Positions 1 through 7,669 of a stretch of DNA of 64,000 nucleotides are shown piece by piece. The position numbers and the translations under genes were made by a program. The stretch is from positions 372,001 through 436,000 of the forward strand of contig JACRPS010000003.1 in the NCBI GenBank assembly GCA_016223085.1. Direction: 5' to 3'. The stretch is from Chloroflexota bacterium (GTDB lineage: Bacteria; Chloroflexota; Anaerolineae; Aggregatilineales; Phototrophicaceae). Below the pieces are notes generated by a model. That model did no database searches and was not told the DNA's origin. It was given only the letters and a program-made list of their open reading frames with translations. Numbering within the stretch: the first letter of the stretch is position 1; each line of letters starts with the position of its first letter.

Positions 1-557
1 GCTGCCGCGTAGTAGTGGATGTTGATGAAGCCCAGTTCGGCATTCACTTCATCGGGGGCTTCCGCCAGTCCCGCTTCCGTCAGCGCAGCGTTGACCTGAT
101 CGGTCGAAGCGCGCCCCTGATGGCACTGCATACAGCGGGCCGTGCCGCTGCTATCCACCACTTCCACCCCGGACGGGAAGACAACGTTGGTCATGGCCGA
201 GGCGACGCTGTTGTGGCAGGCATCGCAGGTGATGACCGTGCCGATGGGGGCAGGGTTATCCACCGTACCAAAGGCCGTTTCGTCCACGCCCAGGAAGTCC
301 CGATAGCCAGGTGTGGAATGGCACTTGGCGCATTCGGGCGGGATTTCGCCCTCAGCGTCCCAGTGGACAAAGGCTTCGGCGCTGGCATCTGCGTGGGCCG
401 ACCCCAGCCAGGCATGGTAGAACTCGGCCAGGAACGGCGGTTCTCCCATTGGCTCAGGGGTCGCTTCCTGCGCGACCACCGGCGCCTGAACGAGCAGCGC
501 GAACCCTGCTGCCAGGAGCAGGAGTCCGACTGCGGCGAGATAATGGTAACTTCGCAT
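1..557 (-). CDS. Multihaem cytochrome c, N-terminal part (cut by window edge)
   Basis: Reading leftward from the ATG at 557 gives an open frame that runs off the window after about 185 codons. It begins with a signal peptide (MRSYHYLAAVGLLLLAAGFA, ending near VVAQEA). Three haem c attachment motifs follow: CAKCH, CDACH and CMQCH. This marks an exported multihaem c-type cytochrome for periplasmic or extracytoplasmic electron transfer. An AGGAGAGCG ribosome site lies directly upstream (561-569). The spacing of the CxxCH motifs fits a cytochrome c3/c554-like module, but the fold and partner cannot be told from the fragment. The other window edge also carries a cytochrome c fragment. Confidence 0.85.
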   Translation of the reverse strand, partial: MRSYHYLAAVGLLLLAAGFALLVQAPVVAQEATPEPMGEPPFLAEFYHAWLGSAHADASAEAFVHWDAEGEIPPECAKCHSTPGYRDFLGVDETAFGTVDNPAPIGTVITCDACHNSVASAMTNVVFPSGVEVVDSSGTARCMQCHQGRASTDQVNAALTEAGLAEAPDEVNAELGFINIHYYAA

Positions 558-915
558 AAACGCTCTCCTGTTAATAGGCACTTTTCTGCCGTGTGAATGT
601 TCGCCACCGTGAGGCCTCTACAACGGAGCGTTCCCCCGGCGCGCCGTGACTGTCCTTGCTCACAGATGAACGCCATGCAGCATCATCCATGAGACAGCCT
701 GATCCCACCCTTTATTGTGACACAGGGCGCGGGGAACGTAGTCATCCGCGAGGGTGATTTCTCATCATCCTCTGGAATGATCGCTTACCGTCGTGGTGTT
801 CAGGGTGACAACACTTGTGGTTATCGAGGATTCATTTATACATTTTTCGTCCGGGCAATGCTCCATGTGCAATCAGTTCGTGGTATGATCGGGAAAAAGT
901 GCCGCTGATGGATTG
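558..915. other. Divergent intergenic region between cytochrome c and STAND gene
   Basis: This 358-base stretch holds the leader of the leftward cytochrome gene and that of the rightward STAND ATPase gene. Apart from one candidate rightward promoter (815-842) I see no repeat, RNA gene or conserved small frame in it. Confidence 0.5.
815..842 (+). promoter_or_regulatory. Candidate sigma-70-like promoter for STAND gene
   Basis: TTGTGG (815-820) and TATACA (837-842) are separated by 16 bases and lie about 75 bases before the ATG of the NB-ARC gene. This is by-eye matching only. Confidence 0.3.
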
Positions 916-2442
916 ATGGAACCGGACGACATTACCCCCAAGCTGGTGGAGCAGGCGCTGCGGGCGCTGCGTTACCATGAAGACCCACCCGCACGCTTTG
1001 CCGATCTTGACTTTGTCGCCGCGCTCAGCCATTCCCGCGCCGAGCGTATCTATCACTTTGAGCGATTTTTGATCGAGACGGTGGAACAGCGTCTGGCGCA
1101 CTACCGCCGCGAAGCCAAGCTGCCACCGGTCGCCGGCCATGCCAGCCGAGAAGCGGTCAAAGCGGCGCTGGCCGCCGACTTTGAACCCCAGCGCAGCAGC
1201 CTGGAAATGTGGAGCGCCCTGTATTACCGCTACATCGAGGCGGACGCACAGCTGGAGGTCAGCGAACTGGAGGCTGCTTCCGGGCAGCACGAACGTCAGT
1301 TCCGCCGCCGGGTGGAAGCTGCCATTCGCCAGTTGACGCGCCTCATCCGCGATCAGGAGATCCAGGCGCACCGCACTCACCGCAGTGCCTACCTGCGCGC
1401 CGGGCTGGAAAGCCCGGATTACCGCCAGCTTTACGGCGTGCACGGCCTGCGGCAGCAGTTGGTTCAGCTGTTGCGGCGCGAGGACGGGCCGCGGTTTGTC
1501 AGCCTGGAAGGGATTGGCGGCATCGGCAAAACGGCGCTGGCACGGGCGACGGTCGAGGCGCTGGCCGGGGATAGCGATCTGACGGGTATCATCTGGATCA
1601 GCGCCCGGCAGGAAAAACTGCACGCCAGCGGCGAACTGGAACAACAGAACGAGGCGGCGCGATCGCTGGATGACGTGGTTAACCGGCTGTGGCTGAAGTT
1701 GGGTTACGATACCGGAGCCAGCGTACCAGCCGCCGACAGGCTGCTGCGGCTGGCGCCACTGCTGGCGAACACCCGCTATCTGATTGTGATTGACAACCTG
1801 GAAACAGTGGCGGACAGCCGCCTGCTGATCCCAAAACTGTATCCGCTGGCAGGCGCCACGCGCTTTCTCCTCACCAGCCGGGAAAGTCTGGGCGAGTTTG
1901 ATTTTGTTGAAACGCGGGGCGTGCCAGAACTTTCCCCGGAAGACAGCGCGGCGCTGGTGGGCAGCGAAGTTGAACGGTTGAGTCGTGGCAGCGTGATGCT
2001 CCCGCAAACCGATCTCGACCGAATTTATGCCGTTATTGGCGGCGTTCCCCTGGCGCTGAAACTGATAGCGGCGCAGGCGGCGGTGCTGCCGGTGGATCGC
2101 TGTCTGGACGGGTTGCGCGCCGCGGAACGCCAGCCGGAACGGCTGTTTAATTACATCTACCGCCATACCTGGCGGCTGCTGGATGAGACGGCGCGGCGCT
2201 TGCTGTTTGCCGTTCATGATGTGATTGGGCCGGAAGGCGCGCGCCTGCTGTGGCTGGAACGGATGGGTGCGGGCGTCGGACTGACGCCGGCTGAATTTCA
2301 GGCGGCCTTGGCGCAACTTCACCGCTATTCGCTGCTGGAAGTGACACGGACAGGCGACGACAGCCTGTACCGGCTGCACCGGCTGACCATCACTTTCCTC
2401 CAGCACGAATTTGCTGGCAGCGCTTCCGGGGGACAGCCGTGA
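916..2442 (+). CDS. STAND (NB-ARC) P-loop ATPase with N-terminal HTH-like region
   Basis: 508 aa. Residues about 100-150 look like a helix-turn-helix. The NTPase core has Walker A GIGGIGKTA (199-207), Walker B LIVIDNLE (289-296), the LLTSRE sensor-type motif and GVPLALKL, matching the GLPLA motif of NB-ARC proteins. Such ATPases are signal-transducing switches that oligomerise on ligand binding. The usual C-terminal repeat sensor is missing here and is instead encoded by the next gene, whose GTG start overlaps this stop (GTGA, 2439-2442). ATG at 916 is preferred; an in-frame TTG lies just before it at 913. Neither has a strong ribosome site. The effector and trigger are unknown. Confidence 0.85.
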   Translation: MEPDDITPKLVEQALRALRYHEDPPARFADLDFVAALSHSRAERIYHFERFLIETVEQRLAHYRREAKLPPVAGHASREAVKAALAADFEPQRSSLEMWSALYYRYIEADAQLEVSELEAASGQHERQFRRRVEAAIRQLTRLIRDQEIQAHRTHRSAYLRAGLESPDYRQLYGVHGLRQQLVQLLRREDGPRFVSLEGIGGIGKTALARATVEALAGDSDLTGIIWISARQEKLHASGELEQQNEAARSLDDVVNRLWLKLGYDTGASVPAADRLLRLAPLLANTRYLIVIDNLETVADSRLLIPKLYPLAGATRFLLTSRESLGEFDFVETRGVPELSPEDSAALVGSEVERLSRGSVMLPQTDLDRIYAVIGGVPLALKLIAAQAAVLPVDRCLDGLRAAERQPERLFNYIYRHTWRLLDETARRLLFAVHDVIGPEGARLLWLERMGAGVGLTPAEFQAALAQLHRYSLLEVTRTGDDSLYRLHRLTITFLQHEFAGSASGGQP

Positions 2443-4013
2443 GCGCGGCAGCCGACTCCGACTGGGTGGCCTACCGCCGCGCCGGCGCGGCGCTGTATGG
2501 CACGGTGCGCGCCGGGCGGGGGCGACTGCAGGCGGCCATCGAACTGGTGGGCGGTCTGCGGTCGCAGCCGCTGGAACTGAAGCGTGAACTGCCCCAGATT
2601 CTGCTGCTGCTGGAAGGCGCGCTGGATTATCCTGAACTTCATGAACCGACCATTCAGTTGGTGCTGCTACTCGAACCCTGGGCGGAAGCGATGGCCGACT
2701 GGCAGCGGTGGGAGCGCGTGCTGGGGCTGGCGGCGGTCGCGGCGGCGCGGCTGGGACAGTGGCAGGCGTGCGCCGTATTTCGCCGCGCGCTGGCGGCCAT
2801 CTTCATGCACACGGGGCGGGTGGACAGCGCGCTTGCCGCGATGATGATGGCGCTGGAGACGGCCCGGCGCTCCGGCTCGCCGGTGCTTATCGCGCGCGCT
2901 GTGACCGGCGCGGTTGACATTATGATGAAGCAGGGTACGGTTGACCGCGCCCGTGAACTGCTGCTGTCTGTCGAGAATGACCCGGTAGTTGTCGCGGCGG
3001 AAGGGGTTGATCGAGCCGACGCGTGGGGGCATCTCGATCTGGCACTGGCGAATGTGTCGCGCCGCGCCGGTCTGCTGGAACAGGCGGTTATCTATGCCGA
3101 CCGCGCGGTGCGCCGCCTGGACGACTATCCCGATACCGATCCTCATTTGCGGGCGCTGGCGTACCGCGTGCGCGGTGTGTTTGAATGGGCAAAAGGGTTG
3201 AACGACGATGCGTTGCGCGATCTGCGCGAGGCCGCGCGCCTGTACACCCGCCTGGGCGACCCGTTTGGCCGGGCGCTGGCGCTGGGGAACCTGGGGCTGG
3301 TCTACCGTACCACCGGTGAACTGGACGCGGCTGAAACCGCAACACGCCGCGCCGTGCAGGCAGCCAGACAGATGAACCTGGCCTGGCTGCTGACCCGCGA
3401 AATCGGCAATCTGGGACTGGTGAGCCTGTTCCAGGGGCGGCTGAAAGAAGCGGAACGGCTGGTGAACCGCCATCTCAAGCTGGCGTCCCGGCTGGGTATC
3501 GAGTCTGAGGTCGGGCGGGCAAAGGGCAATCTGGGAGTGATTAAGCTGCACCAGGGACAGTACGAAACCGCGCGGGACCTGCTGGAATGGGATCGCGCTG
3601 TGTCTGAAGCGAAGGGGCTGCTGGAAGGGCTGGCGGTGGTATGTACCAATCTCGGTCGGTGTTATGGCTGCCTGGGTGACGGAAAACGCGCCTTGGACGA
3701 GGCGGAGCGGGCGCTGGCACTGGCGCGCCAGTTGGGGTCACGGGCGCTGGAGATTATGGCGCTGCGGGTGCTGGCGGAATGCGTGCCGCCGGAACGTGGC
3801 AAATCACTGCTGCGCCGCGCCCACGGTCTGGCGGAGGGCCGGCGGTTTGACCGCGCCGCCTGTCTGCTGGCGCTGGCCGCGCTGGAAGACGATACCAGTC
3901 GGCGCGCCCGGCTGTGGGAGGTGGGCCGCCGGCACCTTGTATTGATGGGCGCGGGCACGTGGCTGTCCGGTCACTCGCCGGAGGACCCGCCGCGTCTGCC
4001 GGCGCTGGTCTAG
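2439..4013 (+). CDS. TPR-repeat protein coupled to the STAND ATPase
   Basis: 524 aa, almost wholly alpha-helical. From about residue 90 it contains repeated TPR-type helix pairs, for example the segments around ALALGNLGLVYRTTGELDAA, GNLGLVSLFQGRLKEAERL, GNLGVIKLHQGQYETARDL and TNLGRCYGCLGDGKRALDEA. TPR superhelices bind peptides or proteins and are the common C-terminal sensor of MalT-like STAND proteins. The GTG start overlaps the stop of the ATPase gene by four bases, so translation is probably coupled and the two proteins probably work together. The stop shares a CTAG with the convergent DUF427 gene. Confidence 0.85.
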   Translation: MSAAADSDWVAYRRAGAALYGTVRAGRGRLQAAIELVGGLRSQPLELKRELPQILLLLEGALDYPELHEPTIQLVLLLEPWAEAMADWQRWERVLGLAAVAAARLGQWQACAVFRRALAAIFMHTGRVDSALAAMMMALETARRSGSPVLIARAVTGAVDIMMKQGTVDRARELLLSVENDPVVVAAEGVDRADAWGHLDLALANVSRRAGLLEQAVIYADRAVRRLDDYPDTDPHLRALAYRVRGVFEWAKGLNDDALRDLREAARLYTRLGDPFGRALALGNLGLVYRTTGELDAAETATRRAVQAARQMNLAWLLTREIGNLGLVSLFQGRLKEAERLVNRHLKLASRLGIESEVGRAKGNLGVIKLHQGQYETARDLLEWDRAVSEAKGLLEGLAVVCTNLGRCYGCLGDGKRALDEAERALALARQLGSRALEIMALRVLAECVPPERGKSLLRRAHGLAEGRRFDRAACLLALAALEDDTSRRARLWEVGRRHLVLMGAGTWLSGHSPEDPPRLPALV

Positions 4014-4330
4014 CCGCGTTCCGCCACCGTGCCCGGTGTGCTGCGGGCGTAGAAGCCGATCTGGTCCTTGATAAACTCGTAGCCGGGTTTGGGCTGCCGG
4101 TACACCCAGCCGACATTTTGGGTCCGCACGCCAGAAGGCGGTTCCAGATCAATCCAGAAGCAGGTGCCCTTGTAGGGGCAGGTGTAGGTGCGGTCGCTGA
4201 TTTTGAGGTGCGCCATGTTCACGGCTTCGGGCGCGAAGTACCAGTTCCCCTCAAATACGCGCGCGCTGTCATCTTCGCTGCCGGCGGCGATCACCATGCC
4301 GGAGACTCGTTCCTTAATGATGAGAGACAC
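4010..4330 (-). CDS. DUF427 family protein
   Basis: 106 aa, full length for DUF427. The family pattern is visible: FEGNWYFAPEAVNMAHLKIS, then TYTCPYKGTCFWIDL and a C-terminal DQIGFYA. Members are small single-domain proteins of unknown biochemical role with a beta-tent type fold. The gene converges on the TPR gene, sharing the CTAG at its stop. It stands alone. Confidence 0.85.
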   Translation of the reverse strand: MSLIIKERVSGMVIAAGSEDDSARVFEGNWYFAPEAVNMAHLKISDRTYTCPYKGTCFWIDLEPPSGVRTQNVGWVYRQPKPGYEFIKDQIGFYARSTPGTVAERG

Positions 4331-4424
4331 CGTTCATCCTCGCAGGTTATGCAGGCTCATCCCTGAGATACAGCAGCGAGATAAGAACCGGCTTACAACG
4401 GGTTTAATGCTTGCTCATGAAAAC

Positions 4425-4454
4425 AAAAAAGCCGGGAGCCTGCGCCCCCGGCTT
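4425..4454 (-). terminator. Rho-independent terminator of the LysM gene
   Basis: An 8-bp perfect stem (AAGCCGGG at 4429-4436 pairing with CCCGGCTT at 4447-4454) is followed on the minus strand by a T-run. It lies 12 bases after the stop of the LysM protein. Confidence 0.85.
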
Positions 4455-4465
4455 GTGTGCCAGGT

Positions 4466-4888
4466 CTACTGGATGGTGAAGTCCGGGATGGACAGCACCT
4501 GGCCGGCGTAAATCCGGTTCACGTTGAGGATGTTGTTCACGCGCGCCAGAACATCCATGTTGACACCGAAAGCGCGGGCGATGCGGGACAGGGTATCACC
4601 GTACTGGACGACGTAGGTTTTGCCTCCCACCGGGTCGGACACCACGTCAGCCTTCACGCACAATGACGTGCCGGCATAAATGCGGGTGCTGCTGCCCAGT
4701 CCATTAATCCGCTGGAGTTCTGCGACGGTTGTGCCGTACCAGCGCGAGATGCGGAACAGGGTTTCACCCGGCTGAACGTAATGGTACTGCGCGCATGTTG
4801 CCGCGTTGGCCGCCTGCGCCGGAATGCTGACCAGGAGCGCCGCCAGAACCAGTATGACAACGACAATCGAGATACGTTTGGTGGACAT
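4466..4888 (-). CDS. Secreted protein with two LysM domains
   Basis: 140 aa. The signal peptide runs to about residue 30 (IVVVILVLAALLVSIPAQA). LysM 1 spans about residues 36-80 (YHYVQPGETLFRISRWYG...) and LysM 2 about 91-136 (YVVQYGDTLSRIARAFG...). LysM modules bind N-acetylglucosamine-containing glycans such as peptidoglycan. No catalytic domain is present, so this is probably a wall-binding or carbohydrate-tethering protein. AAGGAAG precedes the ATG at 4888. A strong terminator follows at 4425-4454, so this is a single-gene unit. Confidence 0.9.
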   Translation of the reverse strand: MSTKRISIVVVILVLAALLVSIPAQAANAATCAQYHYVQPGETLFRISRWYGTTVAELQRINGLGSSTRIYAGTSLCVKADVVSDPVGGKTYVVQYGDTLSRIARAFGVNMDVLARVNNILNVNRIYAGQVLSIPDFTIQ

Positions 4889-5050
4889 CGTGAACTTCCT
4901 TTCGCGTTCGAACAGGTGATGCCCTGATGAGTTGTCTGTATTGTCGGCGAAAGCGGGTTTTCTGCCATCCGGTCTTCGGCGGAATCCGGCATCGGCAAAG
5001 GGATGGATTATCCTCTCCGTCGAAAGTCGGAGATGGGGTATTTGTTAATC

Positions 5051-5078
5051 GTAGGGACGAGGCAGACCGCTTCCTTAC
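5051..5078. repeat. GTAGGGRC palindrome, degenerate copy
   Basis: Left arm GTAGGGACGAGG is intact; the right arm is decayed (CTTCCTTAC). See the palindrome family finding. Confidence 0.5.
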
Positions 5079-5200
5079 AGGGTGGCGAATTATTTTGTAA
5101 ATCCATCAACCGGTGGCATTTTGTGATTGCCAAATACCTGAGCCTCCGGCGCACCTTTGCGCCTCAATCTGAAATATGCAAAAATGTGATACGATAATTC

Positions 5201-5230
5201 GTAGGGGCGACCCGGTGTGGTCGTGCCTGT
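5201..5230. repeat. GTAGGGRC palindrome, degenerate copy
   Basis: Left arm GTAGGGGCGACC is intact; the right arm has diverged (GGTCGTGCCTGT). Confidence 0.5.
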
Positions 5231-5273
5231 ATGAACATTATCCGGTTCACGGTGTTTATTGGACGATTGGCAT

Positions 5274-6995
5274 ATGGACGTTTACGAACCGAGGCAAAAA
5301 CGCATCAGTAAAGCCCGCGAACGCCACGCGGCGCGGCAGACCCGGCGGCTGACGGTGCAGGAAGGCGCGGCCCGGCTGCGCCATGCGGCGGAATCGCGCC
5401 TGCCGCGTGGTGCCGGGGTGTGGCAGCGCGCGCAGGTGATCGCGCAGGATGCACTGTGGTACGCCCGCAACGCGCAGCAGGTGCGGCTGGGGCTGGCGGC
5501 GGTCGCGGCGGTGCTGCTGCTGCTGTTTGTGGGAACGCATCTCGTTCAGGGGCGCATCTTCCCCAACGTATGGGCGCTCGGCGTGAACATTGGTGATATG
5601 ACGATTGAGGAAGCCGAGGCCGCGCTGCTGGACGCCTGGCACAACCGGCTGCAAATCCAACTGGTGGATGGCAGCCGCGCGTGGCCGGTATCACCCGCCG
5701 ACCTGGGCTTCAAACTGGACGCGAAACAGGTGGCCGAATCGGCGCGGGGTGTAGGGCTGGCGGGCGTTCCGCTGGGTTACGAAGTGCCGCCGATTGTCAG
5801 CGTGGATTTTGACACCGCACAGAATTACCTGCTGGATATGACGGCGCAGACCGACATTGCACCCTACAACGCCGGCTACGCCTGGCAAGATGGGCAGGTC
5901 GTCGGCCTGCCGGGGCGGGATGGCCGGATGCTGGACGTACCGCAGATGGTGGACCGGCTGATGCTTGACCCGGCGACGATTGTCCGCGTCGGGCGGGTGG
6001 ATTTGCTGATGTCGAAGCTGCCGCCGCTGGCCGCTGACCCCGAACCGTATCTGGAGGACGCCACCGCCGTCGTCAGCCAGCCGCCCGCGCTCACCGGCTA
6101 CGACCCGTTCCGCGATGAGACGATCACCTGGTCCACCACGCCGGAAGTGTTTGCCTCCTGGCTGGAAGTCACGCAGGCCGGCCTCGACCTGCGCATGGAC
6201 GCGCTTGGCCCGTTTGTTGAGGCGCAAACCCGCTCACTCAACCCGTCCGGTGACCTGCGTTATCTCGACCCGGCGGAAACCCGCGATGCGCTGCGGCAGG
6301 CCATTCGCGACCGAAGCGAAGGGGTAACACTGCGGATTCGTTACCGCCCTGGCACGTATGAAGTGGTCTCCGGCGATACCGGCTATCGCATCGCCCGCAA
6401 GACCGGCCTGCCCTATTACTGGATTGAGAAGGCTAACGAAGGCCGCGACCTTAACCGCCTGTCGGTCGGTGACGTGATCGCGCTCCCCTCGCGCGATCTG
6501 ACGATACCCGAAGCGCCGGTACCGAACAAACGCATCGTCGTGAACCTGGACACGCAGTCGCTGGTGGCGTTTGAAAACGGCCAGCCGGTGTTCCAGTGGC
6601 TCATCTCCTCCGGCCTGTCGGATTATCCCACCTATCCCGGCGTGTACCAGATTCTCAGCCACAACGAGGTAGCGACCGGCGGCAGTTTCACGCTGTGCAG
6701 CAGCGCCGGCTGCGGTCAGTGGGAAATGTACTGGTTTATGGGCATTTACGAGGTGGTGCCGGGGCTGATGAACGGTTTTCACGGCGCAGTACTGCTGCCC
6801 AATGGTGCGTACCTGGGCGGCGGCAATGTCGGCGCGCCGTACACCTTCGGCTGTGTCATGTCGCAGAACGACAACGCGAAGCTGCTCTACGACTGGGCCG
6901 ACACAGGCACTATAGTTGAGATCATCTCCAGCGAATACCCGCCGCAAAGTCCGCTGGGACAGCTGGCGCTCACCGGCCTGTCGAGCACCAGCTAA
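5274..6995 (+). CDS. Membrane-anchored L,D-transpeptidase (YkuD) with VanW-type and LysM-like domains
   Basis: 573 aa from the ATG at 5274 (an in-frame TTG at 5259 is an alternative). The basic cytoplasmic N-terminus is followed by one membrane helix (LGLAAVAAVLLLLFVGTHLV, about residues 71-90). Next come peptidoglycan-binding segments of the kind found in VanW/PG_binding_4 proteins and a LysM-like stretch (YEVVSGDTGYRIARKTGLPY). The C-terminal YkuD domain starts near KRIVVNLDTQSLVAFENGQP and has HGAVLLPNG and the catalytic Cys in FGCVM. YkuD enzymes make 3-3 peptidoglycan cross-links or anchor proteins. The usual SHGC(V/I)R is replaced by TFGCVM, but the catalytic Cys is kept. Confidence 0.88.
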   Translation: MDVYEPRQKRISKARERHAARQTRRLTVQEGAARLRHAAESRLPRGAGVWQRAQVIAQDALWYARNAQQVRLGLAAVAAVLLLLFVGTHLVQGRIFPNVWALGVNIGDMTIEEAEAALLDAWHNRLQIQLVDGSRAWPVSPADLGFKLDAKQVAESARGVGLAGVPLGYEVPPIVSVDFDTAQNYLLDMTAQTDIAPYNAGYAWQDGQVVGLPGRDGRMLDVPQMVDRLMLDPATIVRVGRVDLLMSKLPPLAADPEPYLEDATAVVSQPPALTGYDPFRDETITWSTTPEVFASWLEVTQAGLDLRMDALGPFVEAQTRSLNPSGDLRYLDPAETRDALRQAIRDRSEGVTLRIRYRPGTYEVVSGDTGYRIARKTGLPYYWIEKANEGRDLNRLSVGDVIALPSRDLTIPEAPVPNKRIVVNLDTQSLVAFENGQPVFQWLISSGLSDYPTYPGVYQILSHNEVATGGSFTLCSSAGCGQWEMYWFMGIYEVVPGLMNGFHGAVLLPNGAYLGGGNVGAPYTFGCVMSQNDNAKLLYDWADTGTIVEIISSEYPPQSPLGQLALTGLSSTS

Positions 6996-7005
6996 CGAAC
7001 GCCCC

Positions 7006-7039
7006 GGATAGGGACATGGGAAAGCCATGTTCCCTATCC
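7006..7039. repeat. Long hairpin after the YkuD gene, related to the GTAGGGRC palindrome
   Basis: GGATAGGGACATGG pairs with CCATG(T)TCCCTATCC across a short GAAAG loop. It lies 10 bases after the transpeptidase stop and may act as its terminator, though no T-run follows. Confidence 0.55.
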
Positions 7040-7085
7040 ACCATGATCAGTGTTGGGCTGCGCTAGGGGTTGGAGTGGCTAGTCC

Positions 7086-7184
7086 GGCATTGGCCTCCAG
7101 CGGAGTTACGAACAGCATAACCTGCTTTGCCAGCCACCTTCCAGGTGGCTTTTTCATTCAGCCGTCCGGCTTTCAGCGTCCGGC
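7086..7184 (-). repeat. Three-hairpin repeat element, copy 1
   Basis: Read on the minus strand, this segment has the same order of parts as 9641-9743 and 37951-38053. A GCCGGACGCTGAAAGCCGGACGG stem-loop (written here as two arms around CTGAAAG) comes first, then GAAAAAGCCACC/GGTGGC. The third hairpin is the most diverged. It lies inverted relative to copy 2, on the other side of the S9 peptidase gene. Confidence 0.75.
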
Positions 7185-7267
7185 ACAGCAAATCACAATC
7201 CTGTCTCCATATCCGTAGTAAATAACAATATTACAGCGACGGCCATAAGACAGCTTGAGGCGTTTTA

Positions 7268-7465
7268 TCATTGTGCAGAGTATACGAATTTGAGTGGGCG
7301 TAACTTGCCAATCGCAAAGGTGTAAAAATTGAGAATTGACACATCTGTTTTGCTGCTATCAATGCTGTGGGGATTTTCACAATTTAATGACCGGCTCTTA
7401 ATGAGTTTTTCACAATTCCAGCGGCATTTGTGACCATTCAAACTAGCGATAATGAAAATTGCCAC
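7268..7465 (-). CDS. Possible small orphan protein in the AT-rich island
   Basis: 65 codons from GTG at 7465, preceded by AGGAGGGG at good spacing. The predicted protein (MAIFIIASLNGHKCRW...) has no recognisable domain. The only support is the ribosome site and the open frame in AT-rich DNA, where chance frames are less likely to be long. It could equally be spurious. Confidence 0.22.
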   Translation of the reverse strand: MAIFIIASLNGHKCRWNCEKLIKSRSLNCENPHSIDSSKTDVSILNFYTFAIGKLRPLKFVYSAQ

Positions 7466-7617
7466 AAGCCACCCCTCCTACTTTGGAACTAGGTCAGGTG
7501 GTTGACTCCGGCTAGGAATGCTCATATACTGACAATTAGAAATTTAAAGTTTGGTGTGGAGCAGTCTGAAATAAAGGTTATTAAATACATTTTTGAGCCT
7601 CCACACCCGACAACCAG

Positions 7618-7644
7618 CGCCCCGCCCAGCGGGGCGTTTTTTTT
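7618..7644 (+). terminator. Strong terminator-like hairpin upstream of the S9 peptidase
   Basis: A perfect 7-bp GC stem (CGCCCCG/CGGGGCG, loop CCCAG) is followed by eight T residues. It ends about 10 bases before the AGAGGAG ribosome site of the peptidase, so it either ends an upstream transcript or works as an attenuator. Confidence 0.8.
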
Positions 7645-7669
7645 GCGTGTGGCAGAGGAGTACAGCAAC

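Larger units (their letters stand above)
4889..5273. other. Intergenic region with two degenerate palindromic repeats
   Basis: This 385-base region separates divergent wall genes. It contains two decayed copies of the GTAGGGRC palindrome (5051-5078 and 5201-5230). A short frame at 5003-5197 has no family resemblance and lies within this repeat-bearing DNA, so I do not call it. Confidence 0.5.
6996..7669. other. Repeat-bearing, AT-rich intergenic region before the S9 peptidase
   Basis: 674 bases. It holds a long imperfect hairpin (7006-7039), a three-hairpin repeat copy (7086-7184), then about 430 bases of much lower GC than the surroundings, and a strong terminator-like hairpin (7618-7644) just before the peptidase ribosome site. 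I see no tRNA. The terminator suggests either a short unrecognised transcript upstream or attenuation of the peptidase mRNA. Confidence 0.5.

Noticed and set aside
832-2406. 524-codon open frame on the minus strand opposite the STAND gene
   Set aside because: It is rich in Q, R, H and A with no domain, and is antisense to a clear NB-ARC gene; long antisense frames are expected at this GC content.
5003-5197. 64-codon frame in the LysM-YkuD gap
   Set aside because: It runs through a decayed palindromic repeat and has no ribosome site or recognisable sequence.
7190-7669. Possible tRNA or other known RNA gene before the strong terminator
   Set aside because: No cloverleaf, TTC-G loop motif or CCA-like end could be found by eye.
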